A DNA stretch of 64,000 nt. Source: Limonium bicolor (Eukaryota; Streptophyta; Magnoliopsida; Caryophyllales; Plumbaginaceae). The position numbers and the translations under genes are program-made. The stretch covers positions 287,161,533 through 287,225,532 of the forward strand of contig CM041778.1 of assembly GCA_023374045.1 (NCBI GenBank). The letters are read 5' to 3'. The notes under the pieces are model-generated. The model made no database searches. It was given only the letters and a program-made list of their open reading frames with translations, and was not told where the DNA came from. Below are positions 1 through 10,814 of this stretch, in pieces (positions within the stretch are counted from its first letter, which is position 1; each line of letters starts with the position of its first letter).

Positions 1-594
1 CCCAAATAATTAAACTGGTGTGGTTTACAATCACAGTGGTTGTATAGTTTCCCCCAGTTGCAGTGGTTGGACTAACTGTCCTTCCATAGTTGCATAAGTT
101 TCTAATCTCAGGGTTTGTATGAAAAAGTTTGAAAGAAAACATTTTTTTATATACACATAATAAAAGACTAAAAAGTAGTAACTGTTGCAGTTGCTGTTAC
201 TGTTGTGTTGCTGTCGTTGCACTTGCTGTAGCAAGTGCGCAAGGCAGGTGGAAATTTCAGTGGTTTACTTGTCATAGCGCTTGCAATAGCAAGTGCGCCA
301 TGCAGGTGGAAATTCTGGTTCAGTAATTCCCGGACTCATTGACTCTATGTCATTTGAGTATTGGCTACATGATAATGTAATCTTAAACATCCTATTCATA
401 TATATGTCCGTCAAGGTTTAAAGCTTATAGGTACTGAGTACACACAACTAATCTCAAAGTCTTACACAAAAGGCGAGTGGTCAATGACACACTCCCACGT
501 TCTTATAACATAGCTCCTTCTAACATCCAAAGTAAGCACACAACATAGTAAGTAAACAAAGTCTTCCACCAGCGGTCTCATGGAGTTAGGGGAC
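1..594 (-). other. TR1 interior downstream of gag, non-coding
   Basis: Matches 41295-41884 in TR2 and 63465-64000 in TR3, so it is shared retrotransposon interior and not a host gene. I find no coding frame. It holds a GTTGCA-like run (about 180-220), a perfect 9-bp inverted repeat with a 2-base loop (219-238, arms GCACTTGCT/AGCAAGTGC) and a second near-perfect one at about 278-299. Function unknown. Confidence 0.75.
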
Positions 595-1999
595 TCATGC
601 CCTATCTACTCTCTTGCCCTTCAGGGCTCCAGCATCAGTAGATGTCTGGCCATCCTGACTGCCTCGTGGTACTCCAGATCCTCCAGCTGAGGTCTTCTGA
701 GTATTTTTTTGTGGCCTGTAGTTACGGCTCTCTGGGTTCATCCAGCATTCGAATTCCCTATGGCCTCCTTTGTGGTAGCACCGACATTCGACTTTGCGGC
801 CTTCGTAGTCGACCCCTGGGTGGTCCTTCCCACAACGCTTATAGTAAAAATGGCGCTGGGGCTGTCCGGTGCCTGATGATTGTATTAAAGTGTAAGTTAA
901 TAATTGTTGATATAAAGGTTAAGGTTATAGTTGAATTTTAAGAGGTAGGTGCTCTCACCCTTAGGAGGTGCAGATCTTAGAGGCTTAGCATCAATAGCTG
1001 GGCCGGTCAACTGAAGGACGGGCTCTTTGCCTTGCTTTCCCTTGTGACCTTGTTGCCCTTTCTTTTGGAAAAACTTCCTGTTTAAATGTTTCGGGTCAGT
1101 ATTTATAAGATATTTAGTATGGTAAACAATTTAGAGTGGGATAAGTCCTTACTTTCCCTTCTTCTGGCCTTCGCCTGGAGATGCTCCTCCACCCTCAGAC
1201 TCTCCTTCAGGGTTCTTCCTTTTCTTTGCCCCTAGAGTCTCTTCCCGAGTCTGGAGCTTTAGCTCCGTCCTCGAGGCAGCCTCATAACACTCCTGGAATC
1301 TCCTTGGTAAGTTCTCACAAAGTTAATTGGTAGTGTAGTAAGTAAAGAATCTTATGGCTTTCATGTTGGTACTTGGATGGTAGTGTAGAGGGTAGCACAC
1401 ATCGCCATCTGAATGCGAAATAATAGTCCTCCCCGGAACTTCTCGACCTTCACGGTCTCTGAGTAATCCACGCCGGGAATGAAGTCCAGCTGACCAATGA
1501 ATCGAGCGTAATACTCATCCACGGTCAGACCTCCTTGGATCAGTGTCTCTGACTCCTGGCGCTTCTTCTGTTTGAGATGTGCTGGGTAGTACTTCCCTCT
1601 CAGCAACTCGACAAAGGCAGCCTACGAAAAGTCAGGCGTAACTAGGTGATGGTCCTTGACCAACCTCCACCAAGTGCTGGCTGCATCCTTCAGATGGAAA
1701 GCAGCAATGGCGACCTTCTTGTCGTCTGGTACTTGTAAAGCTTCATAGGCCTTCTCATGTTCAACGATGTAACGTTTCAAAGCTACGGGGTCTGGTTCCC
1801 CAGAATATGTAGGTGGTCGGGTCTCTGTAACTGACTTTAGCCAGTTCGTTTCCCTGGGCTGTGGCGGGTGGGCTGGTGTTCCTCCTATCTAAGTACCCAG
1901 CTGTGTAAGAATGGCTACAACCGTCTCAGCAACTCCTGGAATGCCGGGGTCACCGCCTCCACCTCTACCAGTACCACGCCCTCTAGTACCACTAGACAT
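595..1999 (-). pseudogene. gag: TR1 gag pseudogene, four-exon layout
   Basis: Broken Gag capsid/nucleocapsid gene. Aligned with the intact TR2 copy, the exons are 1999-1373 (627 bp), 1292-1153 (140), 1077-959 (119) and 872-595 (278), exactly the TR2 lengths, with short introns between. Exon 1 codes for the Gag core (WWRLVKD and RGKYYPAHL motifs); exon 4 codes for two zinc knuckles. Two stops interrupt exon 1, at 1889-1891 (CAG to TAG) and 1622-1624 (TGG to TAG). Three knuckle cysteines have become tyrosine. All of these are C-to-T or G-to-A changes, as expected of decay of methylated DNA. The start is the ATG just after an AG, as in TR2. It cannot make a working protein. Confidence 0.85.
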
Positions 2000-4900
2000 C
2001 TGTAGTACAGTATGTCACATAAATACTCGGTAAATTACCGTACCCAACCAATAGATATTAAATTGCCTTAAGGCTAACCTGTCACGCAATTCGCGTTACT
2101 AGACACAATATCTTTCTAAGACGAATCGTCTCGTATCTCCCAAATGATTCCCATAATTTCCCAAGTCCTAAGCTCACTGTCTTAACCTACTTTCTTGTTA
2201 CCGCTCTGATACCACTTTTGTAACACCCCTCTCAATAATCACGATATAATCTCTCACGTAGTAACAAATAAAACGTCTCGCAGCGGAAAAACAAATAACC
2301 ATTACAAACTCACTTGGTGTTCACCGGCCCGTTACTCGCCCACGCGACAACGCAGCCAAACTACATCCAACTTCCAATACAAATAAACTGCTAACCGCAG
2401 TGATAACGAGAAACTCCTATACACCATACTAATCCATAACCATAAACATCGACAAGTGAGCGTCTACCCCATCCTGAATACACAACCTACCATAATACGA
2501 TTCACCATCTTCATTGCTATACAACGTCTCCAAGTGTGGTGAACAAGTACACTCTAATTACCCTGTTCCTGCTCTTCAGCTCCGACAATGATCAACAACC
2601 TGTAATGGTGTAGTATCAGCGATAGACGCTGAGTATGCCGGGCCTGGACCCTAATGGTCACTTGTCATTTTAACCATCTTATTATTAGATTGGTTCCATG
2701 CTTTCCCTTTTACATTATAATCAAACTGAAGCATAATGTATAATATACATAATCAACCATCCAAATATCCATAAACATTTAACCATCCATCCAATCCAAA
2801 CATTCATTATTTTCCATACACATTTATATATCGAACGTATCGAGTAATAACCATATAATGTACAATGTCATTCGCCGTAGCGTACAGTTTTCATGTTTAA
2901 TTTACCTTAGCCTTGTAGCTCCATCCAACCATCAACACACAATAAAACCACAAGTATAACCAATGAACAACAAAGCGAAACAACGAGAATAATAAACAGT
3001 ATTAAGTCTCGTCCATGGTATTGTTCGCCACTGTATAAGTCTCAATTGTTTTAGTTGTTCAGTTATACCTAGTGACAATGTCTCGTTAAAACGGCATGTC
3101 TCTAGTTACCCATGTATTATGGCGGGTCACCCACGGCAGTAGCCACTCCAACGGTAGAGTCTCCAACCAACAAGCCATTCTAGCTCACGGGAAATTTTCT
3201 TGATACTTACGGACCCGTACGCGGACATCCTGGTATCGTTTTTGTGATCACAGCGCGCACCAAGAGCCACATCCTCTTGGCTTTACTTCCCATTCCATTA
3301 ATTATTAATTATCCATCGCATCGCATTACCAAATTTTCTAACACAGCAGACTAAGGTCATTAGTCCAATCCGGAGTCTGTAAACTCGGGATCCAGTGTTA
3401 GATACGAGAGCGGCGTATAGAAAGGCCAATGCTCCGTATAAAAGTCTCAGATAATATGTATATCTTATTATCTTAGTGCTACACGTTTTCTGACGTTCCT
3501 TATGTTTCATATAAGATAGCACCATAGCCGCTAGTTCGTTTTATATATAGGTTCATATATACGAACCAATACTGTTAACTCCACAACAGTAAATAATAAG
3601 CAGCTATAAATATACAATTCATGCATATTAATTGTCACATTCAGACAAACAATCTTATCACAGATCACACAGAAGTCTGAACTGAGGAAGCCCTCAGAGA
3701 CAATCCGAGACACATAACAACATACAAGTTATATCAACCAAATCCGAGCCCAAGGAGCAACCTTAGGACAACTCGGATCAAACCCCTTTACATACCGTTC
3801 ACCCTGATTGTATTACGGTGGAGTATGAATCAGCAAGATCCTATGCTCCGTGTAGTCCGCTAGCTCGTCGAGCGTCTTGTCAGAAGTACAATCTAAACGG
3901 TATAAACTATAAGTCAGTCTCCATGACTAACTACATCCGGTATTTCCGAATAATAAGTAACCCCGACCGTTCACCCCTGTTTTCTACAGTTGTTCGTTAC
4001 GGGTTTCTCTAAGACAGTCGGTTTTGTTACTTAAACGCGTACGTCATAACATTTCAACTGTTAAGTTTAATTCGTTGCATTTCTTTTTAATCTTGTCCAC
4101 CATCTAGCTTAGGTACATATCCTATAGTTGCATGTATTCATGCATGATTGTAGTACATTAATATTTTTTGTATTGTGTCCAAAACTCATAACTTATAGTT
4201 CATAACTATATATATATATATATATTTTTATAACCACCACCATTAAATCATATGGTTTCCAACCAAAATATATATCCACCTTATATACATTATCCTTGTG
4301 TATGTATATATTTACCACGTAGGTAATTCCCATGAGTTTAATAAACTCTTATATTTTATGTTACATTTTATCATCTTTTATTAGATGATTATTCCCATTA
4401 GTTGTATTATATTATACAACTCATATTAAGATTATTATCCTAATACTATGTAACATTTTATGTTGTATGATTACAACTCCTAAGGTTTATTCCATAAACA
4501 CCTTAGTTTATAAATCCATTCATTTATAGTTTGTCACATTCTTTGATGTGAATATCCTTACTCATATTAATTCCACCTAAACCATATAATTGTTATAACA
4601 TTTATAACATTATAGACCTTAGTCTAAAATTCATCTTTCAACTCTTATTAACTCGGTATAGCCCTTAACTTAATTTAAATTCCGTTTTGACCACATAACA
4701 TTATGTAATGTTATACCACATTCTAATATCATTTGATATGATATTTTTATTCCCTTTAATTTATTCCTATAGTTTTTATACAAAACTATTTCATATTGCC
4801 TCTTAGGCAAAATCTTATTCTTTTCTATAAACCATAGTTTCCTTAATTTACAAAATCACCCCTTAAATCATCCCATGTTATACATTCCATTTAATATAAC

Positions 4901-5628
4901 ATTTCTAACTTATAAAAGAGTATAACCTATGGTTATTTTTTTGTAATTCCGAACAGCCCTTGTGCTATTCTATAGTTGCCATTTGGCCCTATTTATAACA
5001 TATAGTTCACCATATCATTAAAACTATATTTTATACACATAACTTATTAAATTCTCTTAATAATTCTAAAATCACCAAATTCCACCAAAGGGTTATAAAT
5101 ATCCTTATTAACCCATATACTTTCAATATTTACCATTCCACCATCTATTTTTCTCTCCAAAGTGTCCTAATGACATTATAACTATATATTATACATATAT
5201 AGTTCATTTTAAATTCCAAAATCCACCAAATAAATTCCTAAAAATTCCTAATAGCCCATGGGTGTTTAAAATACCATTGTACACCCTTTATTTTCAGTAA
5301 TAACATATTTACCACATATGTTATAAAAATATTACCTCAAGATACTTATCTTATTATAACACCTTAAATAAGTTATTTAACTTATCAAATTTGGTCAAAA
5401 CCTATCATATGGTCAAGGTTGACCACCTTAATATTTCCTTGACCACCAATTCCTTATAATTACGGTTTGCACCCAAACTTTCTAGAAATCACCATTTAAC
5501 CCTAAAACTTTATAAAATCTTATAAACTTTATTTTTACTCCTTTTTACCTCTAATTTTCAGCCTTATTATTCTAAAGCCCTTAAATTTAATTTAATTACA
5601 CCTAATACCCCATTTATTTTCGGTAATG

Positions 5629-5633
5629 CATTT
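5629..5633. repeat. Target site duplication of element A, left copy
   Basis: CATTT at 5629-5633 is repeated at 10815-10819, directly outside the two LTR ends. Removing the element and one copy rejoins the TR1 LTR to match the same stretch in TR2. Confidence 0.93.
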
Positions 5634-5886
5634 TGATAAGTGTCCAAATGAGCATGATTTATAGGTGTATTTCATATATTATATTAGCACTTTTCTTGCT
5701 CATTTCTCCACTTCGGTTAGTTTTCCTTTAGTTTATGTTTTATTATTATCTCACAAATTTATTGGTTTAACATGAGGAAAACCAAGCTGGAAGTAAAGTA
5801 GACAAAGAGACGAACGCATAGACGCAAACGGCTCAGAAAACGGAGTCCAAACGAAGAATCTAGAGCTGGTAGAAGAAATAAGCCAT

Positions 5887-6081
5887 GTCCTCCTGTTAAG
5901 AGGCGGACAAGACACAAGTGTGTCCTCCTGTTAAGAGGCGGACAAGACACAAGTGTCCTCCTGTTAAGAGGCGGACAAGACACAAGTGTCCTCTTGTTAC
6001 AGGCGGACAAGAGAGGAGGAGACCGCCTCTAAATGGGCGGACAGCAGAGAGGAGACCGCATGTTATCAGGCGGTCGTGTAT
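5887..6081. repeat. Tandem 22-bp palindromic GTCC/GGAC boxes in the element A 5' LTR
   Basis: Six boxes. The first three (5887-5908, 5922-5943, 5955-5976) are exactly 22 bp from GTCC to GGAC; the fourth (5988-6008) has lost one base but is 22 bp in the 3' LTR; two more (about 6022-6043 and 6054-6075) are the variants GACC...GGAC and GACC...GGTC. Each is a near-palindrome around TTAA, repeated about every 33-35 bp, some 220 bp upstream of the TATA box. Confidence 0.85.
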
Positions 6082-6296
6082 AAATGTCGAGCTTATCTTC
6101 ATCGACCGACTGTCTGCAACTCGCAGCTGCAACTCGTCCACTGTCGCCGGTGCCTACCTTATTTCGCTCCCCGTCTCCAACTCCTGTCCCCTGCAATCAA
6201 TGCTTCAATCAGTGAGCAATCAATGAGCTCAATTCCTTCACGCGTCATTCACCTCTGTCTGCAATCATTCTTCCTTCTCCTGCCATCTTCCTTTCC

Positions 6297-6306
6297 CTAT
6301 ATAAAC
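6297..6306 (+). promoter_or_regulatory. TATA box of the element A LTR promoter
   Basis: CTATATAAAC lies in a pyrimidine-rich promoter-like stretch and is kept in the 3' LTR (about 9887-9896). It is the likely core promoter for the element transcript. The start site is not determined. Confidence 0.6.
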
Positions 6307-7230
6307 GCACGCAACTTCACCACAAAATTCATACACGAATTCAATCATCCACGACCACTTCACCACACGCCATCTCATTTCTCTTCTCCCGCCTTCTCCC
6401 TTTTATTTATTTTACAGTCCACCAAATTCACCTCTAGCCCTACGTACACAAATTAGCAGAGTGAGACGGAGTGATTACGGATGATTTCTATTACTCTCGT
6501 CTCTATCTATCTATTTAATATGTTAGGCTAGTTTACGTTTACTCTGGGAATAGTTATTATGTATCTGTATTAATTATGCAATATTTCTACTGGTTTATTT
6601 ATATACAGTTTGTTACGTTTTAAAAGTCATCTTGCCTTTTTAATAGATCTCGCGAATTTATTAAATTGCTCTACTAAGTCTATTTTGATCAGACCAGGTG
6701 ATAAATAGACAGGTTAATTAAGGCGTAAAACTGGAGGAAACTTGTTATGATTTAATAAGTTAGTATTCAGTTGCAAATGTAATTCCTCAATACTCCTCTG
6801 CCGTTCGCAGGCTTTTGCTTGAACCTTGATTAGAACCTTGCATTACAGGTGAACGAGTTCTTATGAGGCTATGACTTAGTCCTTAAGAAAATTACAGGAA
6901 CCTTGCCAAATTATTAAACCAGTAGAGATAGCTTAATTATGCAGATTATATTAACCTGACCCAGAGTTCCATTTTATTTATCTGTCAACTTAGTTTATCT
7001 TATCTTTTCTTTTTTTATTTTACAAGTCAATTAATCCACCCCCCTCTTGTGACACGCTTAGGTACTATAATATATATATTAGTCCCACGGTTTGATATCC
7101 GGTCGCTTACATTTTCACTATACTACTGCGACCGGGATTTGTTTGCAGCCCGACGTTTATTTTGAGTTTTTAATTTCTTTTCTTTTAATTTTACACCACT
7201 TAAACCACTCACAATATAACGTCTGCAAAA

Positions 7231-7266
7231 TGGCGCCGTTGCCGGGGACTAGTTTATTCTAGTCCC
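7231..7266 (+). promoter_or_regulatory. tRNA-Asp primer-binding site with overlapping hairpin (element A)
   Basis: TGGCGCCGTTGCCGGGGA (7231-7248), three bases after the LTR, is complementary to the 3' end of plant tRNA-Asp, the primer used by Athila-type elements. Its last four bases, GGGA, are part of a perfect 8-bp stem, GGGACTAG (7245-7252) with CTAGTCCC (7259-7266), loop TTTATT. Confidence 0.88.
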
Positions 7267-7445
7267 TAAGCCCCGGATTATTCACTTGTATTATTAGAAT
7301 ATTTTGTTTATATTATTTTTGTTTGTTGTTTATATTTATTATCTTTTATATTTTGTTTATATTATTATTATGTTTGTTTCTAATCATTTTATTTTCTAAT
7401 CTATTTCAGTAATTTTGTTTTATATACAAAAACACAAAAAAAAAT

Positions 7446-7904
7446 ATGGAAGAAGCGTTTGAATTTTGGTAGGATTTATACTGCTCCGTATGTGGGGGAG
7501 CTCATGATTTTGAGGATTGTCTTATAGTCCAAGAGCAACTCTGGTTAGAAGATCAACCAGACTATCTGGAGAGAATCGCTCAACTACTGGAGCAATCAAT
7601 GAGCGAAACAGTTCAAGAGGTAGAACACCCCACTACAAACGAGCCATTCATAGAGACTCCTCCCTCTAAAATAAATTACCGCTATTTTCCATCCTTCTCT
7701 ATAATATACCCAGACGATGAGGATATTTCCATCCTCGAAAATGAAGAGAAGGAATTGCCATCACCTCCCGCCAAGATATCCAAACAAAACGCCAATATCA
7801 CCTTCGAAGAATCCTTTTTCTCTGAAGATGATATTGATCAGCGTTCTTTCTGCGAGCCTCACCTACAAGAGGAGGATTTTTACATCCTCCAATTTGAGGA
7901 ATAA
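7446..7904 (+). pseudogene. Gag-like relic with Athila/Tat-type zinc knuckle
   Basis: An ATG at 7446 opens a frame that meets a stop (TAG, 7470-7472) after eight codons. The same frame then stays open for about 143 codons to 7904. Just after the stop comes CSVCGGAHDFEDC, a C-x2-C-GG-x-H-x4-C knuckle of the kind seen in Athila/Tat Gag proteins. The rest is acidic (many Glu/Asp) and matches no domain I know. A downstream ATG at 7599 would give 101 residues without the knuckle. I read it as a decayed piece of gag; a small accessory protein cannot be excluded. No other believable gene lies in this 2-kb interior. Confidence 0.6.
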
Positions 7905-9222
7905 AAATCATCACCGCCGGGTCTTCTGTTAGAACTACGTTCCCGGCAGTACCTCCTCAAACACCTGATTTTGTGGAGTATTCATTTTCTTATTTTATAT
8001 GCCGGGGTAACGTTTTGTTTTGATCCAGGATAACAAAGCAGGCGTCTAGCCGAAGACGTTAAAGAAGGGCAGCTTCCCGGGAGGCAACCCGGGTGTACTT
8101 TTATTTTATTTTGCTTTTCTGCTCTTTTAATTTTCAGGTTCTCTTTAAATTTTATTTTTGCTAACTTTTAACCCCGTTTATAGTATGGTTGCTTCTAGTG
8201 TCTTCTATAGGTGCACCTTCATGTGGATACCGCAACCAAGCTACGCTACTTGAGGCTGAAGCTCAAGTGTGGGGGAACTCCTTTAACGCAAGCAAAAATA
8301 AAATCAGGGGAGTACCAGTTTCTTTAATTATGTTTTTATTTAAATAAAAACTGCAGAGGAGCGTTTATATGATTAGATGTTTATTTGTGATCTTTGTGTT
8401 ATCTCTAATTATCTACTTGCCGAAAAGGTCTTCTGAAACCTTCCCTTGTTTTTCTGGTGAACAATGAGGACATTGTTCAATTTAAGTGTGGGGGAGTGTG
8501 CCCTTTTCGGTGACATTTTGTGCTTAAATGTTTAATCTCTCTCCTTATCATGCGTTTGTCCAATTCAAATATTATGGACCCTTTATATGTGGGTTGTTCT
8601 CTTTAAGAATAAATACTGTTATGAATTGTGGGATATATGTACAAATTTTAAAATTTTGATTACTTTTGAGGAGCATTTTATATGCGGTGTGACCAAATGA
8701 TCTGCAAATGATTGGATTTTATTGCTCAGGGTTTCTTTCTGTCTTCTCTCTTAGGGATTGCTAAGGGGTACTTCTCTGTTAAAAAGAAAAAAAAAAATAA
8801 TAAGGGACTTGCGAGACACCATTAGTAACCAACAAAAGAGAGTTGAGTGTTCTTAAATACAAAGGCGTGACGCCTACATTTTCTCATCCCTTATGCAAAA
8901 GTGAAACAAATACATAAATCTATTTTTCCTTTTGTTTTCTCCTCAATGCCCGTTCTTGAGAGAAGTTGGCCATGGTAAAAGTTCTCAAAGTCACCTAAAA
9001 GAAACATTGAAGTACCTTGGATCATACCCCGAAACTCTATATTTTATTTTTACCCTGAGCACACCTATGCCACCAGCAGTTAATTTTTCACACTCCTCAA
9101 TAAGTTAAAAAGATCATGTTTATCCTACCCTTCATAATAATATTTGTTAGTATTGAGCATTCCCTACTTATTTGGGTACGTGATTTTGCTTGAGGACAAG
9201 CAAAAAGATAAGTGTGGGGGTG
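7905..9222 (+). other. Element A interior, non-coding, with repeated hairpin and polypurine modules
   Basis: No coding region seen. It has three AAGTGTGGGGG tracts: at about 8264-8275, 8484-8494 and 9210-9220. The last is the true polypurine tract beside the 3' LTR. The second and third are each preceded, at a spacing of exactly four bases, by a perfect hairpin with a 9-bp stem and loop AGGA (8458-8479 and 9184-9205). The first has a weaker 6-bp stem (CTTGAG/CTCAAG) overlapping the tract. Confidence 0.8.
9184..9222 (+). promoter_or_regulatory. Hairpin plus polypurine tract of element A
   Basis: Hairpin arms TTTTGCTTG and CAAGCAAAA around AGGA, then AAGTGTGGGGGTG touching the 3' LTR at 9223. 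The purine tract primes second-strand DNA synthesis in LTR retrotransposons. The role of the hairpin is not known to me. Confidence 0.85.
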
Positions 9223-10814
9223 TGATAAGTGTCCAAATGAGCATGATTTATAGGTGTATTTCATATATTATATTAGCACTTTTCTTGCTCATTTCTCCAC
9301 TTCGGTTAGTTTTCCTCTAGTTTATGTTTTATTATTATCTCACAAATTTATTGGTTTAACATGAGGAAAACCAAGCTGGAAGTAAAGTAGACAAAGAGAC
9401 GAACGCATAGACGCAAACGGCTCAGAAAACGGAGTCCAAACGAAGAATCTAGAGCTGGTAGAAGAAATAAGCCATGTCCTCCTGTTAAGAGGCGGACAAG
9501 ACACAAGTGTGTCCTCCTGTTAAGAGGCGGACAAGACACAAGTGTCCTCCTGTTAAGAGGCGGACAAGACACAAGTGTCCTCTTGTTAACAGGCGGACAA
9601 GAGAGGAGGAGACCGCCTCTAAATGGGCGGACAGCAGAGAGGAGACCGCATGTTATCAGGCGGTCGTGTATAAATGTCGAGCTTATCTTCATCGACCGAC
9701 TGTCTGCAACTCGCAGCTGCAACTCGTCCACTGTCGCCGGTGCCTACCTTATTTCGCTCCCCGTCTCCAACTCTTGTCCCCTGCAATCAATGCTTCAATC
9801 AGTGAGCAATCAATGAGCTCAATTCCTTCACGCGTCATTCACCTCTGTCTGCAATCATTCTTCCTTCTCCTGCCATCTTCCTTTCCCTATATAAACGCAC
9901 GCAACTTCACCACAAAATTCATACACGAATTCAATCATCCACGACCACTTCACCACACGCCATCTCATTTCTCTTCTCCCGCCTTCTCCATTTTATTTAT
10001 TTTACAGTCCACCAAATTCACCTCTAGCCCTACGTACACAAAATAGCAGAGTGAGACGGAGTGATTACGGATGATTTCTATTACTCTCGTCTCTATCTAT
10101 CTATTTAATATGTTAGGCTAGTTTACGTTTACTCTGGGAATAGTTATTATGTATCTGTATTAATTATGCAATATTTACTGGTTTATTTATATACAGTTTG
10201 TTACGTTTTAAAAGTCATCTCGCCTTTTTAATAGATCTCGCGAATTTATTAAATTGCTCTACTAAGTCTATTTTGATCAGACCAGGTGATAAATAGACAG
10301 GTTAATTAAGGCGTAAAACTGGAGGAAACTTGTTATGATTTAATAAGTTAGTATTCAGTTGCAAATGTAATTCCTCAATACTCCTCTACCGTTCGCAGGG
10401 TTTTGCTTGAACCTTGATTAGAACCTTGCATTACAGGTGAACGAGTTCTTATGAGGCTATGACTTAGTCCTTAAGAAAATTACAGGAACCTTGCCAAATT
10501 ATTAAACCAGTAGAGATAGCTTAATTATGCAGATTATATAACCTGACCCAGAGTTCCATTTTATTTATCTGTCAACTTAGTTTATTTTATCTTTTCTTTT
10601 TTTATTTTACAAGTCAATTAATCCACCCCCCTCTTGTGACACGCTTAGGTACTATAATATATATATTAGTCCCACGGTTCGATATCCGGTCGCTTACATT
10701 TTCACTATACTACTGCGATCGGGATTTGTTTGTAGCCCGACGTTTATTTTGAGTTTTTAATTTCTTTTCTTTTAATTTTACACCACTTAAACCACTCACA
10801 ATATAATGTCTGCA
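9223..10814 (+). repeat. Element A 3' LTR
   Basis: A 1592-bp twin of 5634-7227 with a handful of substitutions and small indels. It repeats the 22-bp boxes (about 9484-9677) and the TATA box (about 9887). It ends TGCA at 10814, followed by the CATTT duplication. Confidence 0.92.

Larger units (their letters stand above)
5634..7227 (+). repeat. Element A 5' LTR
   Basis: A 1594-bp LTR with the palindromic 22-bp boxes (5887-6081), a TATA box CTATATAAAC (about 6297-6306) and another TATA-like site at about 6076. Long open frames across 5918-6456 are not believable genes: they run through the tandem boxes and the promoter and have no recognisable domain. Confidence 0.92.
5634..10814 (+). mobile_element. 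Element A: non-autonomous Athila/Tat-like LTR retrotransposon
   Basis: A 5181-bp element with two almost identical LTRs (1594 and 1592 bp; each starts TGATAAGTGTCC and ends GTCTGCA), a tRNA-Asp primer site, a 2-kb interior and a polypurine tract AAGTGTGGGGGTG just before the 3' LTR. It is flanked by the 5-bp duplication CATTT. The interior has no protease, reverse transcriptase or integrase, only a relic with a Gag-like zinc knuckle, so it must have moved with enzymes from elsewhere. The few LTR differences point to a recent insertion into the TR1 LTR. Confidence 0.92.

Noticed and set aside
5918..6456. Open frames of 102 and 156 codons in the element A LTR (and 179 codons at 9507-10046)
   Set aside because: They run through the tandem 22-bp boxes and across the TATA box and leader; no domain, and the two LTR copies differ in frame because of a one-base indel.
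7231..7248. tRNA-like sequence
   Set aside because: Only 18 bases complementary to the tRNA-Asp 3' end beside an LTR; a primer site, not a tRNA gene.
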